Source of the DNA: Rotaria macrura
Lineage: Eukaryota > Rotifera > Eurotatoria > Philodinida > Philodinidae
Length of the DNA stretch: 64,000 bases
NCBI GenBank assembly: GCA_900239685.1
Contig: OENT01000949.1
Span: 1-64,000 of the forward strand
Direction: 5' to 3'
This document shows positions 10,877-22,954 of this stretch, piece after piece. Each line of letters begins with the position of its first letter. The stretch's first letter is position 1. The notes below the pieces were generated by a model that saw only the letters and a list, made by a program, of their open reading frames with translations, did not search any database and had not been told where the DNA came from. The translations under genes and the position numbers were made by a program.

Positions 10877-13800
10877 TTAAGGATAAAAATCATATTGACT
10901 AACATAAATCAGTATTTTCATAATTGATATTGAATTTAAAATATTGTTGGTATAAATTTTCATTTCAATGTTTAATTCAATTTCTTGAAATGCATTTAAT
11001 TCTTTAACAACAATTAAATTAGCATTATGTGGTGGATAATGTTTTAATTGAAAATGTTCAAGTGTTGTTTCTGATAAATTCGTATATGGATCAATTGATT
11101 TAATCAAACGTAAATCGAATTCTGCATATTGATTCGTTTGTAATTGACTATTACGTATACGAAAGATTTCTATTGGTGTGCGCATTTTAGCTGAAAGTAA
11201 TATATATATATATTGATTGCAAGGATTTACATTCTATTATTTTTACATACCAGGAAGTGATATAAATGAATAAACGTATTTAACTGGTTTACGAATAGAA
11301 CAACGTAAATCTTTATCATATTGATTTTGTTGACACCAGCGTGCCGATAATTGACATCGACTACATGAAAACAGAATAGAATTGAAATCGTTAATTGAAA
11401 AAGAAGAAATATATATTTAAATTCTTTTACGTATTTCCAATCTTGTCATAACCATCTGGACAGGCAACCTGATAACAACGAAATCCACCCAAGAGATTAA
11501 CACAAACATCTTCAGTGCGACAATTACTAGTGCCAACACTACATTCATCAATATCTTGACATTGACGACCTCGTTCGAGCGAGAAACCTGATGGACATAT
11601 ACATTTATATGAACCCGGTGTATTAACACAATGATATTGACATAAATTTTTAATCATTGAACATTCGTCAAGATCTAAATATTTGAATAGAATCGTGCAA
11701 GAACATAATTATGAAACAATCTAACCTCGACATGTTCGTTTATCCCCATTCAACCGATAACCTTCTTTACATAAACACTAAAATAATCAAATTATTTTAA
11801 TTTCTCTCTTCAAATTAATTTTTACATAGTATGATCCTTGAACATTGATACATTTCTGTTCACAAGTATCCGATGATAGTTCACATTCGTCAACATCTAA
11901 TCGAGCAAAATTTTCAGAATCAATTATTTTTCGTTTAACTAAAATTACCTTCACAAAATGCACGTTCAGCTATCATTTTATATCCAGCAGAACATTCGCA
12001 CTAAGAATGTTAGTTGATGTTAATTTTACATTTTAAAATGTTAATTTTCATTAACTTACTGAATATGATCCAGGTGTATTACGACAAAATGAATTCGTTG
12101 GACAATTTACATTACCACGTGCACATTCATCATCGTCTAATACGAAACTATGACTATCGATTCATTAGTAATACATCATTGAGATACATACCAACACAAA
12201 CACCATATTTAAATACAAATCCAAGTGGACACTCGCACTAGAAAGAAATTAGTCTAGGAATTCGTATTTATTGGCAAGAATACGACGGGGGAAGAAAGGC
12301 ATTTTCTTTGGTAAGTTTGTTTTTCAAGATAGAAATCTCCTAACGTACACAGTACAAATCCAATAGAGACTGGCGAACTGATCAAGACTAAAGCCGAATG
12401 AAATATGATCGAATTTTGCCTAACATAGATATTGTTCAACAGTAGAATTGTATGTACCACCGACAATTCTGTCTCTCGTTGTAGAATTCAAAATATTTTG
12501 GCTATTGTCATTCCTATCGAACGAGTTTCTCAAAAACTATCACCCATGCTACAAATTTGATCCATGTCCTTATTTCCGATATTTATGAATAAGTTGTTTG
12601 ACATTTTAAAATCTTTCAATAGTTGAAAGGTTTCATTGTTTTGAATGTATTTCTTGTCACATCTGTCAAACATAATCACAATTAAGTTTCTCGATCTTAA
12701 GTCAAGTAACCGATGAAATTTGACATGGAAGAACATTTTTGACATAGAATATTTTTTTTTGTTAATGAAAATTAATTATAGGCCTTGTTATTGCATACTG
12801 GCGCTCTGATCCTAGCCTCAAAGAAGATCAGTTTTCATTTGATTTTTCAATATTGATGAAAATTGTAGACAACTACCGATATGTCTCGATGACTAAGAAT
12901 ATACTACTATGTCTATGTCCTAGAGGAACTTACGTAAAAAGATCCATATGTATTTTTACATGTTGCTGGTGAAAGACAAGTATGATTACCAAGTGAACAT
13001 TCATCAATATCTAGAAAACTACAAATGTATTAGATAAACATGAATAAGTTTGATTTGAAATTACCTAAACATTTGAAATCTTTCATTTCGAGTCCACTTG
13101 CGCAACTAAACGTTTGAACACATTTATATGAACCAGGTGTATTATCACATCTTTCAGTTGTTTGACATGGACTTGGCTTTTGTGCACATTCATTAATATC
13201 TAATGTAATATGAAAGCAATATTTTCAAATATCTATTTCATGATACTCGATATTGAATGCAATGAAATATTTATTGCATGTCAATTGAAATACAACTTTT
13301 TTTTCATAATTTTACATGTTTTATCAAATTCTGTAATTGGTCAATTAAATGGTGTTTAATACAAGTGAGAGAGTTCTTCACTATACGACAGAACAATACC
13401 TTACTGCTTCATACATGAATCAGTAATAACTTTCTTGATCGTATAAAATTTTTTTAATGAATTCAAGCAAGTAATTATCAATCACACGAGAAAATATTAG
13501 AATTTTTACTTAGAGTATCATTTCGTAGTTTGATAATACTAATAGAAAAAGATATCGGAAACAAAAACAATGAGTTTTCCTGATTTAGTAGACAAATGTC
13601 GACAACAAAATATCGACAAGTAAAAATGTCGACAACAAAACGTCGACAAAAAAAACTGTCGACAGATAAAATGTCGAAAATTCTATCATGATATAGGAAA
13701 CTCGCGTAGCATATGCTGTCATCTATTTTTTTTCTGTTTGTGCATTTTCTTTATGCGTGTTGGTCTGGACATAGCTAAATGCGAATTTAAACAACAATTA

Positions 13801-16800
13801 ATTCATGGCAATTCTGGCAAGTTAGAAAAAAGGCGTCAAAGAAAACATCCACCATGCAGGATAAACTTAAAGAACTTCGAAGGAGATATGAGGAACAAAC
13901 GATTAAACAGAATGAATATCACAACGACTTATCAAAGCTTATTGGCACAAAATGAAAATTATCCGAATGTGTTGGTACATGCCTTATGCCTTGAATCTAT
14001 GACTCTAGCTCTTCGTTGTCACTCATACGCATTTTTATTTTATTTTTCATTGATATGTATTCGAATTTTACCTAATAAACCAAAAATTTAATTTATTCAT
14101 GCTCCATTTTTATTTTTTCATCATCAGCTTCTTTTCTTTGTATTTCATGATGTCAACGTTTTACATTGTCGACATTTTACTTTCGACATTTTACTTTCGA
14201 CATTTTTGGTCGACTTTTTACCGTCGACGTTTGGCTACTTTCCCGTTTTTCTCAACCCTAGAGCGATATCGATCATAAAGACTTGATGGTATATTTTTCT
14301 TTTCTTTGATTCTTTGTTGATCGATGAGATCAAAACAAATTGAACTAATAGATTGAATCGTACCACAAAATGTTGCAATTTATTCATACTCATTCTTACC
14401 GACACATTTACCAAATGTAGTCACATTAAATCCTGGTTGACATAGAACTTTTTCACAACGACCAAAAAATGCATTGAATTTTTCGCCTAGAGTACAATTT
14501 TGAGGTTGACATCTATGGATAAGAAAAACAAAAACAAACACAATTGAAGTTTCGAAAGAAAGACAAATAATTACTTGTAAGTTCCAGGAACATTTTTACA
14601 AATATAACCAGGTCTAAAAATTAGACAAATTTCAATAGAAAACTATTCTTTTATTTTTCTTTCTATGAACTTAAATACTAGCCTGCATTCATCAATACCC
14701 TGATCACATTCATCAATATCTGTAAAAGAAAAATAGCCGCAAATAAAACAAACACAACAAAGAAAATATAATTCATTCTACCTATACACGTTTGAGTATT
14801 AGGATCAACTTGATAACCAGTACCACAATTTCTTTCACGTATGCATCTATTCATGAATCAACACATACATATGAATACACCAAATTTACAGTGAAAATTT
14901 TTTATCACCGAAATGATCCAGGCATGTTTTCACATCGTTGTCCATGTGTACAATTATGTGTATTAAGGGCACACTCATCAATATCTACAAACGTAAATTC
15001 ATGGAACAGAATAAATTTACATTAGTAAAACAATCTTACCTCGGCATTCACCATTTTTCACAGACCATGTATAACCTGATTCACATCCTTCGATGCATTG
15101 ATAAGAACCAGGTGTATTTTCACATTTCATCGTGTCCGGACATGGACTTAAAAGACATTCGTTGATGTCTAGAACCAAAAGAAAAAAAGAACATAGTCAC
15201 ATATTAAAACTTTCATACAAATTGTAAAACGAGAGACAAGTCTCAGGTTATATTATCATTAGAAAAATCAATATATCACATCGAAGTAATTATACGTTCA
15301 TTCTTTCGTATGAATTGATATTCACAGGTGACAGAGACGAGTTTATTTCTTGTCATTCTTTATCGTACACTCGAATTATCGATGTTTCGATCAATCAACT
15401 GATCGTAATAAATAGACGATAGAAATGGTGACAAGGCAAAATTCATTACTACAAGAACTCTATCAACATATTTTGAAAGGACGTTTGTAGACTTATGACT
15501 TAACTATCTATAAGATGTATTATCTACTATCCCGATAAAATTAACTTGTCATCGTCGTTATTATCTAAATGCTTGAAGAAGAAAAAAATCAGAACTAAAG
15601 CGATTTGCTTTTTTTTTCAAGGTTTTCTGCAGAAAAAAAAATAAACAAATATTGTGAATTAGTATTTTAAGATTTTACTTGTTGAGAATATCTGTGATCA
15701 CGAAAAATAGCAGCTAATAAAAGAAAATTTTGCATCTCATCTTACTATGATTATTGTAGAAAAACACATTTATTAATTCAATTTGCTAATGAGAGAAAAT
15801 CGCTGAGAATCTTGCTGTCATGTATCAAATGTTCTTGTTGCTCAATATGAATTTTCCGAGTCTTTTCTCTCTTTGAGATTTAGTTTCTTTTATCAATTGA
15901 ATTGTATTCGTTTATATTAGTATGAAAAAAAAAATATTCATTATCATTAACAGATTGCAAAATTTTGTTTGCCAATCTTAGATAAACAAATAACACGGAT
16001 ATTTTCTGTTCTGATGTTCTTTCTGTACAGTGATAATAAACATTATTACTCATAGTCTCCTATCGTGTTCTACTGATTAACCAAAAATGTCAGAAATTGT
16101 CCATTGATGGATTAGTACTATTAGTTTGCTAGCTACAATTTATCATTTTCAAGATCAATATCCAATCTCAATTCATGCTATCGATAAGATGACAATGAAA
16201 TCATGTTATGTTACTTAAACTTTGTATTAAGAATTCGAAGAACACAAACATAAGAATGAGAGACATGGAAAGAAACAAGTTCAAACTTATGATAATATCT
16301 AAAGAACCAATCAATATCCAATGAGAATGATCTCGAATAAAAAAATCAAGAATAATTATCGTTCTATAGATCAGAGCGACACAAAGTACAATTGCTTTTT
16401 CTAGCGAGAAAATATACGCATATTATCAAGGTCGACAATGTACATGATAGTTTATAGAAATGTTGTATTTCGCACTGCATTAATATTACATACCACGACA
16501 ACGTCCATTATCGCCCATTTCAAAGCCAGTATGACAATTTACTAGAAGAAAAGATAACTATAAAAACTGTAGATTTCATTGAATTTATTTGATTCTATGT
16601 ACAGGATTTAGCTTTCTTGCAACAACTAGTGAATTGTTCACCACATTTTTCATCGAGTATAGGCACCGGGGCACAATCTTCAAGATGTCGACCTGCTTGA
16701 ACACCTAATTCACAACATCGGCAACATAACTATTTAAAAATGATTTGAAAATAAAACTAATAGATCTGTCGAAATCATTCCAACCTTATAAGTATCTTTC

Positions 16801-17181
16801 AAATGTAGTTTTGTTTCGTTACATGGTAGTAAACGAAGAGCTGTTTTGATGCCTTCTTCACAATAATATTGACGTAAATCTGATAGACAACAAATATGTC
16901 TGAAATAGGGACAATAGTTCGTTGTATTTTTTTGAATTTCTGTTGTTATCCAATGTGATGTTAATGCACATGTTTTATTATTTTGAGCTTCAACTCGACC
17001 TGATTCACAACATCCATTAGCACTACCACGAAAAGCATCGACTAGAAGAAAAATGTGTATGAATGAAATTGATCTATTCACGTTTACCTGTAATTAATGA
17101 AGATATTGTCAATTGTACTAAAATAACAATAGCTATATTCGAAAACATATATATCAGTTTTTGTACGAGTGCTAGATGCAT
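10877..17181 (-). CDS. FBLN1: fibulin-1, secreted EGF-repeat matrix protein
   Basis: Twenty exons give 720 residues (human fibulin-1D about 703): 17181-17088, 17041-16785, 16729-16603, 16541-16494, 15168-15040, 14984-14909, 14846-14782, 14719-14683, 14613-14575, 14512-14400, 13199-13065, 13010-12934, 12237-12192, 12136-12060, 12000-11949, 11896-11826, 11777-11726, 11674-11431, 11360-11251, 11190-10877. Order: signal peptide (1-31); three anaphylatoxin-like modules with CC pairs (about 40-159); a half EGF module; nine EGF modules, mostly opening D(I/V/L)(D/N)EC as calcium-binding EGFs do (about 175-575); and the fibulin-type C-terminal module (about 580-720, with EIELNIEMKIYTNNIL and YVSQYDF). 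This is exactly the human fibulin-1 layout: a secreted, calcium-dependent extracellular matrix and basement-membrane glycoprotein. Most module boundaries coincide with phase-1 introns. The intron after exon 8 must use a GC donor. Three introns exceed 600 nt, one of them holding a mobile element. Confidence 0.92.
13587..14239. mobile_element. non-autonomous element with GTCGACA-rich ends, in fibulin intron
   Basis: The left 100 bp carry repeated (T/C)GTCGACA words (about 13595-13680). The right 85 bp (about 14155-14235) carry the same word in inverse orientation, so the two ends form an inverted repeat of about 90 bp (AGTAGACAAATGTCGAC against AGTAGCCAAACGTCGAC). The roughly 470-bp middle has one 117-codon open frame without recognised motifs. 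Flanks TTTCCTGATT and TTTCCCGTTT could be a decayed target duplication but are not exact. It lies in the long intron between fibulin exons 10 and 11. Confidence 0.7.
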
Positions 17182-17491
17182 CGTTATACTAACACAAATC
17201 AACCGGTAACGCAATATGGAAGAACTCGTTTTTCCTTTTTTATCTTCGTTGTTGATGCGATATTACAACAGCATTAACTCTATTCGACCTTCGTGCTTGT
17301 CCTCATTTTTTTCTTCTTCTATTGCTCCTTGTACATATCCACCTAAGCGATTGTCAACGACACATTTTAGCTATTCTTTACAGAACGGCAAATATCGAGA
17401 TTGTTTCTTACATTATAATGCGCTTGGTCCCGGGTGTTTCCAGGAAAGACTAATTGAATGATCATTTGGTCTCGTATGGCAAAAAGCATTA

Positions 17492-17531
<40 letters not shown>

Positions 17532-18476
17532 ACAAATAGTCAATCTAATTGAGTTAATGAATTAATATTTCAAATTGAAGATTAAAGGAAACGTTTTCTT
17601 TTTTTGTTATATATTATTCTTGGAATGAGAATTATTTGACCATGTACAATTTATCTTGTTGGTATAAACGAAGCTTTTATTTCAGGAAATGTCAATTTAG
17701 ATGTCAACAATACTCTTCAATTTCTCTTTTTCCCCAAATTATTATTCATTGACTATTTATGACTCGACACTAATTTCTTTTTTTTTTTGCTTCCTTGTCA
17801 TATTCCAGAATGCACTGTTGAACTCGCTCATGTCTCTTTATGTGTTTGTTTGACAGGCATTAACAATAATGTTATACTTTCACCAGTCATGGAAAGAAAG
17901 CATGAAAAAGAAACGATGAATATAGGCGCGTATATTTTACGCTGAGTCGACCCGTATGAGTGAGACAGTTCTCTGTTCTCTCACGTTTCTTTCTTTTTCT
18001 TTTGCTTTAATTTTACTGAAAGAAATAAGATAGAACAAGCTTTAGAAAAATAAAAGAAAAAAAAGAGTATACACAAGCAAGGAGAATGTGTGTTTGTCTG
18101 GAAGGAAGAAAGACTTACTGCTTTGAGAATCGAAGAAATAAAGGGTAATTTTTACCTGTACATACAGAAGCATCTACATCATGTACACATACATATTCCA
18201 CTTCTGTCTTTCTTTCTTTTATTCCATTATTTCACTTTTTTTTGCTGATGTTCTTCAAAAATGACAAATAATAATAAAAGATGAATGTCTATCTATTATT
18301 CTCATACGTCGCAATCATATGAAGTTGATCCGATGCAAAAAATACATCGACCATTGTCAAGATAATGTTTCATATATGTATCAAATTTCATTCTATCGAT
18401 GCACTAATGTATAAGTAAAGAAAAATGAAAGCCATTTTAATCATTCTACTATTTTCTAGATAGGATTATTTTTTTC
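17182..18476. other. divergent intergenic region
   Basis: This region separates the starts of the fibulin (-) and GT31 (+) genes, so both promoters should lie here. It has no supported gene. It contains the AT microsatellite listed separately and homopurine/homopyrimidine runs near 17980-18080. Confidence 0.5.
17498..17530. repeat. (TA)n microsatellite
   Basis: About 16 TA dinucleotides in a row, directly visible, in the divergent intergenic region. Confidence 0.95.
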
Positions 18477-20567
18477 ATGAGATTAAAGACAATTTATTCG
18501 TTCATTTGGATATTTATCTTTGTTGATGGAGCAACAAGTGAAAATGAACGCAATGGATCGACAACAACAACAACAACGACAACGACGACGACAATCACCA
18601 CTACTATTAAAAATCCTTATGAACCGCAAGATCATATTGTTAATCCACATAATTTTTCTTATGTTATAAATCCTGGTTATTCAGTATGTAATACAAGTAG
18701 TAGTTCATCTGTCTATATCCTAGTTTATGTTCATTCTGGTCCAACAAATTATCAACGTCGTGTTGTCATACGTGAAACATGGGCAACACAATCATTATTT
18801 TCTGAGTTACGTCTTGTATTTATGATTGGTAAAACATTAGATCAAAATATTATGACAGCTATAGAATATGAGAATGAAATTTATCGTGATATTGTGCAAG
18901 AAGATTTTATTGATGCATATAAAAACTTAACATATAAAGGTGTGATGGCATTAAAATGGATATCAATATATTGTTCACAAGCCAAATATATTTTAAAAGT
19001 TGACGATGATATTGTTGTCAATACATTTACATTAATTAATCATTTAAAATTTCTTGATAAACTTAATCCATATCGACAGCAAACTCTACTGTGTTTATTA
19101 TGGGAAGCTATGGCTGTTATGAGAGATAGGTTAGAAATATTAGAAGATCAAGAAAATCGGTTTTTTGAAATGAAATTATTCTTATTTAGTAAATCAAAAT
19201 GGTATTTAAGTAAAGAAGATTTTCCATTAGATAAATTTCCACCTTATTGTAGTGGTTCAGGTAAAAATTGAAAATTTAATAAATCATCTGCAATGATATC
19301 TTCTTGTTTTGAAGCGTACATGTTTACTGGAGATATGGCTGCGAAAATGTAAATATGATATCCACTGGCTAGAAAATTCGATCCGTCCGATTTGATGTCG
19401 AGTTTGTTTTTTTTTCATTATGGTGACTCGCATAAAGAAACTATAGAGAGTAAATTCAATATAGTATAGTTTTTCTCCTTCAGATATCGATGAACATGAA
19501 ATCTACACGTCATTTACAGTATGGAGTGATAAATTCTCTAGGAAATGAGATATGTTTGAGCTGTGTAAAAATATAATCGTATTGTAATGTTGATGTACAA
19601 GGGTGAACATTGGAATCATCATGCCTCTTCTCGTCACAGATGTTATTGACATATGATCATAGACCATATACATCAATGACGTTCCTTTCTTATATATGAA
19701 CTAGTTTCCTTATTGGAATTCTCAAGGCTAATGAAGAAATTTATTGCCAAATAGAGATAGGATAAAAGCAATCTTTTGTGATTGGCAGCAACATCTACAT
19801 ATATCATATTTCAGATTCCAATTCATCATGCTAAGAGTTACATGAACTTTAAGAACAGGCTCATGGTCGTTTCTTTATTTATTTTTTAATGTAGTTATCT
19901 CTTCGGGAAAACTATAGAATGTGTAGTTCTATGTAAAAATAGTAAAAGATAAAAGAATACGTTCGTTTTTCGTTCAAATCAGTGTTCTAGATATTTCGAT
20001 AACAATCAATAGGTTTCATTTTTTGTTAGAATTTTTTCGGAAATAAAATATTCGATTTTTACAGTCATACTCTATATGCTTTATGTAAGTTATCATAATA
20101 GAAAAAAAAACAATCGCTATTCAATATTCATGATAAATAAATTGCATTTTGAATTCGTTTAAAAATCTGTCTATCTTCGTTGTTAGGTATAACGCCAGTT
20201 TATATGTACCATTCTTTTGGGTTGATGATTACTACATAACAGGCGCAGTGGCAAGTGCTGCAAACGTAAATTACACTCAACTCGGTTCACTTTATACTGT
20301 TTCGGAACAAGTAGCACATTCACGTTTTATGTCCTCGAAAGCTTTTTATACAATTATGTTTGGACATTTTGTAAGTACTATATAAATGAGACATGTTTTT
20401 TTTCTTTAAATATTTGCAATTTTCTATAGCCCGGTTCAATGAATAATATGCGTGACGTATGGCGTCGAATATTAATAAGAGAAAAATTCAAGTATCCTAA
20501 AATTATACAATCTTATTCATTTACTTGGGATGAGACAATTCATACAAATGAAAAACTGTTCTCATGA
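18477..20567 (+). CDS. GT31-family beta-1,3-glycosyltransferase
   Basis: Five exons (18477-19129, 19190-19260, 19315-19348, 20187-20370, 20430-20567) encode 359 residues. A short hydrophobic segment at 5-17 is the type II signal anchor expected of a Golgi enzyme, followed by a Thr-rich stem (29-43). The catalytic domain carries the family signatures: RRVVIRETWA (94-103), an E...YRDIVQEDFIDAYKNLT block (about 134-152), the metal-binding triad in KVDDDIV (Asp 176-178), KSKWYLSKEDFPLDKFPPYC, the AYMFTGDMAAKM segment matching the usual GYVLSGDLA, and WVDDYYITG matching the EDVYVTG strand. Such enzymes transfer Gal or GlcNAc in beta-1,3 linkage to glycan chains; the exact donor and acceptor cannot be told. 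Intron 1 (19130-19189) is 60 nt without an in-frame stop, so unspliced mRNA stays open for 20 more residues. Intron 3 is 838 nt. Confidence 0.88.
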
Positions 20568-21260
20568 AATGCAATGTCGATCGGATATATATCTATATAT
20601 TTGTCTGATAAAATAATCAAAATTTTATTATAAAATAAAAATAATTGTGATTCTTTAAAATATATTTCTTGATTTGTAACAAAAGTTAAATCTAGTTGAT
20701 ATCAATATAATCAACTATTAATATTGAATATATCCATAAATAAATATTTATGGATACTTATCAAGTACTATATTAATAGGATTGATTTCCACGAGCGTTC
20801 TCTTACCACTTCATTGTATGTGTTTTTAGTATTTATCTGCTCTTTAAAAAAAATCCCTTTTTCACACTGTAGTTAATAAATGCTGTGTTTAGATACGATT
20901 GCCAATGCTCCGAATCATCATCATATAGTCTTCCGAGTAAATTGTCATGAATAGCCATTTTTCAAATACAGCTACCTCACATAACGATAGAAGATATGAC
21001 TTCGAAATATCAAGCATTATATATATATATATTGTTTTGAATACACTAATAGTAATAGATTCCCTGTATACTACACGGTGATATGAACATTCCATAATCG
21101 TATGGCACTTGTCACTAATGGTGTGTGGGAGGAATACTTTCGATTCTTTTTTGTAAATCTTGGTACTTAGCAGCGAATAAAAGAAACGGCACGATCATTT
21201 AGTAAACAAACTAGACCAGAGGTCGACCAATCAATTTTAGGAGTTCGGACTGTCTTCGGT
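20568..21260. other. intergenic, 3' of the GT31 gene
   Basis: AT-rich with an AATAAAAATAA-type polyadenylation region just after the stop (about 20612-20645). No other gene is recognisable. Confidence 0.45.
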
Positions 21261-21268
21261 TGTAAAAG

Positions 21269-22016
21269 CAGAGCTGGGCAAGTATGAACTTTTTCGAGTA
21301 CGAGTGCGGGTACGAGTACCGACCCTTGAGTACGAGTACGACCGAAATGGTACTCCCGAGTGAAAAATTTTCGCTGATTTTAATCGAATTATTCTGCAAC
21401 AAAATCAAAATCGAAATCGATTGATAATTTTGTTTATCGTAGATAACGACTAAACCATTACTTCATATTGTTACCTATTCAGTATGAAATTTTCGGATTA
21501 AAATTGATTATTATGCAGGAAAATCTAGATTTAAAATCGATTGATAATTTCGATTTTGTTGCAAAATAATCAATTTTAATCCGAAAATTTAACACTGGAT
21601 AAGTAGCAATATGAAGTAATGGTTTCGTCGTGATCTACGATAATCAAAATTATCAATCGATTTCGATTTTGATTTTGTTGCAGAATAATTCGATTAAAAT
21701 CAGCGAAAATTTTTCACTGGGTCGAGTACGAGTATTTCGTCCAGCTCTGGTGGCGTCTATGTATTTATCTGAATGAACATATGTAAAAAAGACAACAGAA
21801 AGAGATCAACTGTTCATGTAATCCTCGAAAAATATATACTGCAATTTTATCGAGCATCATTTTGATGTAAGAAATGCCTACGAGGATGTTGAGTACTTTA
21901 CCCTCGAGTACGAGTACGAGTACCAACCGTTCAAGTAGCAGTACAAATTCTTCGAGTACGAGTACGACCAAAATGGTACTCGAGTACGAGTTCTTCGAGT
22001 ATTTCGCCCAGCTCTG
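21269..22016. mobile_element. hAT-like non-autonomous element, GAGTAC-rich
   Basis: It begins CAGAGCTGGGC and ends GCCCAGCTCTG, a perfect 11-bp terminal inverted repeat, and is flanked on both sides by the 8-bp duplication TGTAAAAG (21261-21268 and 22017-22024). Eight-bp duplications and CAG-type ends are the signature of hAT transposition. The body is made of GAGTAC words in both orientations. It appears to be two fused copies: a left one ending with an internal CCAGCTCTG near 21741-21749 and a right one from about 21890, with about 140 bp of unrelated DNA between. No transposase is present. Confidence 0.88.
21355..21721. mobile_element. palindromic MITE nested in the GAGTAC element
   Basis: A 367-bp near-palindrome with ends CCCGAGTGAAAAATTTT and AAATTTTTCACTGGG. 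Each arm contains ATCGATTGATAATTTT-type sequence and the two arms pair over about 170 bp. It splits the motif GGTACT/CGAGTACGAG, which is still uninterrupted at about 21974-21989 in the sister copy, so that copy is an empty-site control. A related element of almost the same length is at 54651-55018. No coding capacity. Confidence 0.85.
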
Positions 22017-22024
22017 TGTAAAAG

Positions 22025-22954
22025 GAATAGGTTCTATGACATGTAAAGAAAATCCAACTGTTTGAATATATACCACTCATGTATAAACATGAATTCTTAG
22101 AGCACACCTCCAATCGTATTCCAATTTTGATAGTTGATCTTCCTTAATTATCTTCTTACATGATTATTATGAGATATATGATTAAAAAAATAGAAAAGGA
22201 ACTATGTAAAAATATATCTGTGGATTGAAACATATAAGATAATAAAATTTAAAAATCTAATGAGATGATGTACTTCTGTGACATTTTAAATCAGCCACCG
22301 TTAAACTATTGATCATTTGTTCTTTCATGCTATGCATTGTTCTTATACAAGTGCTGTTGAAATCGAAGATTATCATTTCAGAAACCACAGTAGATCTCTA
22401 ATTATGTATATATTCATATCAAAATTAGATTTGATTTTTCATGAATGATTTCTTCTATGTTTATTCATAAATAATGATGTTTTTAAATGAAGAATCAAGT
22501 ACCCATACATACATATTCTGTTGTTTTTAGTTTTGTAATACCAATCAATTGAAATAATTAACTTTTATGCGAGGTAAATTATCGTTGTACTAATCATATG
22601 AGTCATTCAGATCAGTAATTTCATATTTGAAGATACAGTTCATTTAAGAACGAGCACATGGATCTATCATCTCTAGATGAGAAATCCTATAAGATGCGAC
22701 TTAATCATATTCATGGTATTCGTCCTGAGAGAGTTGTAAAAGCACATGCATTTGATTGAAGATATAAATAAAATCGATTAACGCTCAATAACTATGACAC
22801 AATGCACAACAATATTCATACTACTAAAACATCTGAATTTAATCATAACGGAAAGAAAAGTAACAAACAAACACTGAACAAGCGGATAACAAGGGGAAAA
22901 CAACACACAATCCAAATGTAAACATTGAAAGAAAATTAAATCATCGAAAGTTTA
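22025..22954. other. intergenic between GT31 and MKS1 genes
   Basis: AT-rich and without a supported gene. It is the convergent 3' flank of the two neighbouring genes. Confidence 0.45.

Noticed and set aside
13738-14091. 117-codon open frame inside the GTCGACA element as a transposase
   Set aside because: No catalytic motif, unusual composition, and its 3' half is low-complexity hydrophobic translation. The element reads as non-coding.
16734-17081. Taking the ATG inside this minus-strand frame as the fibulin start
   Set aside because: The segment before VDAFRG is intron. A separate upstream exon (17088-17181) supplies a start codon and signal peptide in phase.
18477-19271. Treating the 264-codon open frame as a complete truncated GT31 enzyme
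   Set aside because: It contains an in-frame intron and stops in intron 2. Three further exons restore the conserved C-terminal half.
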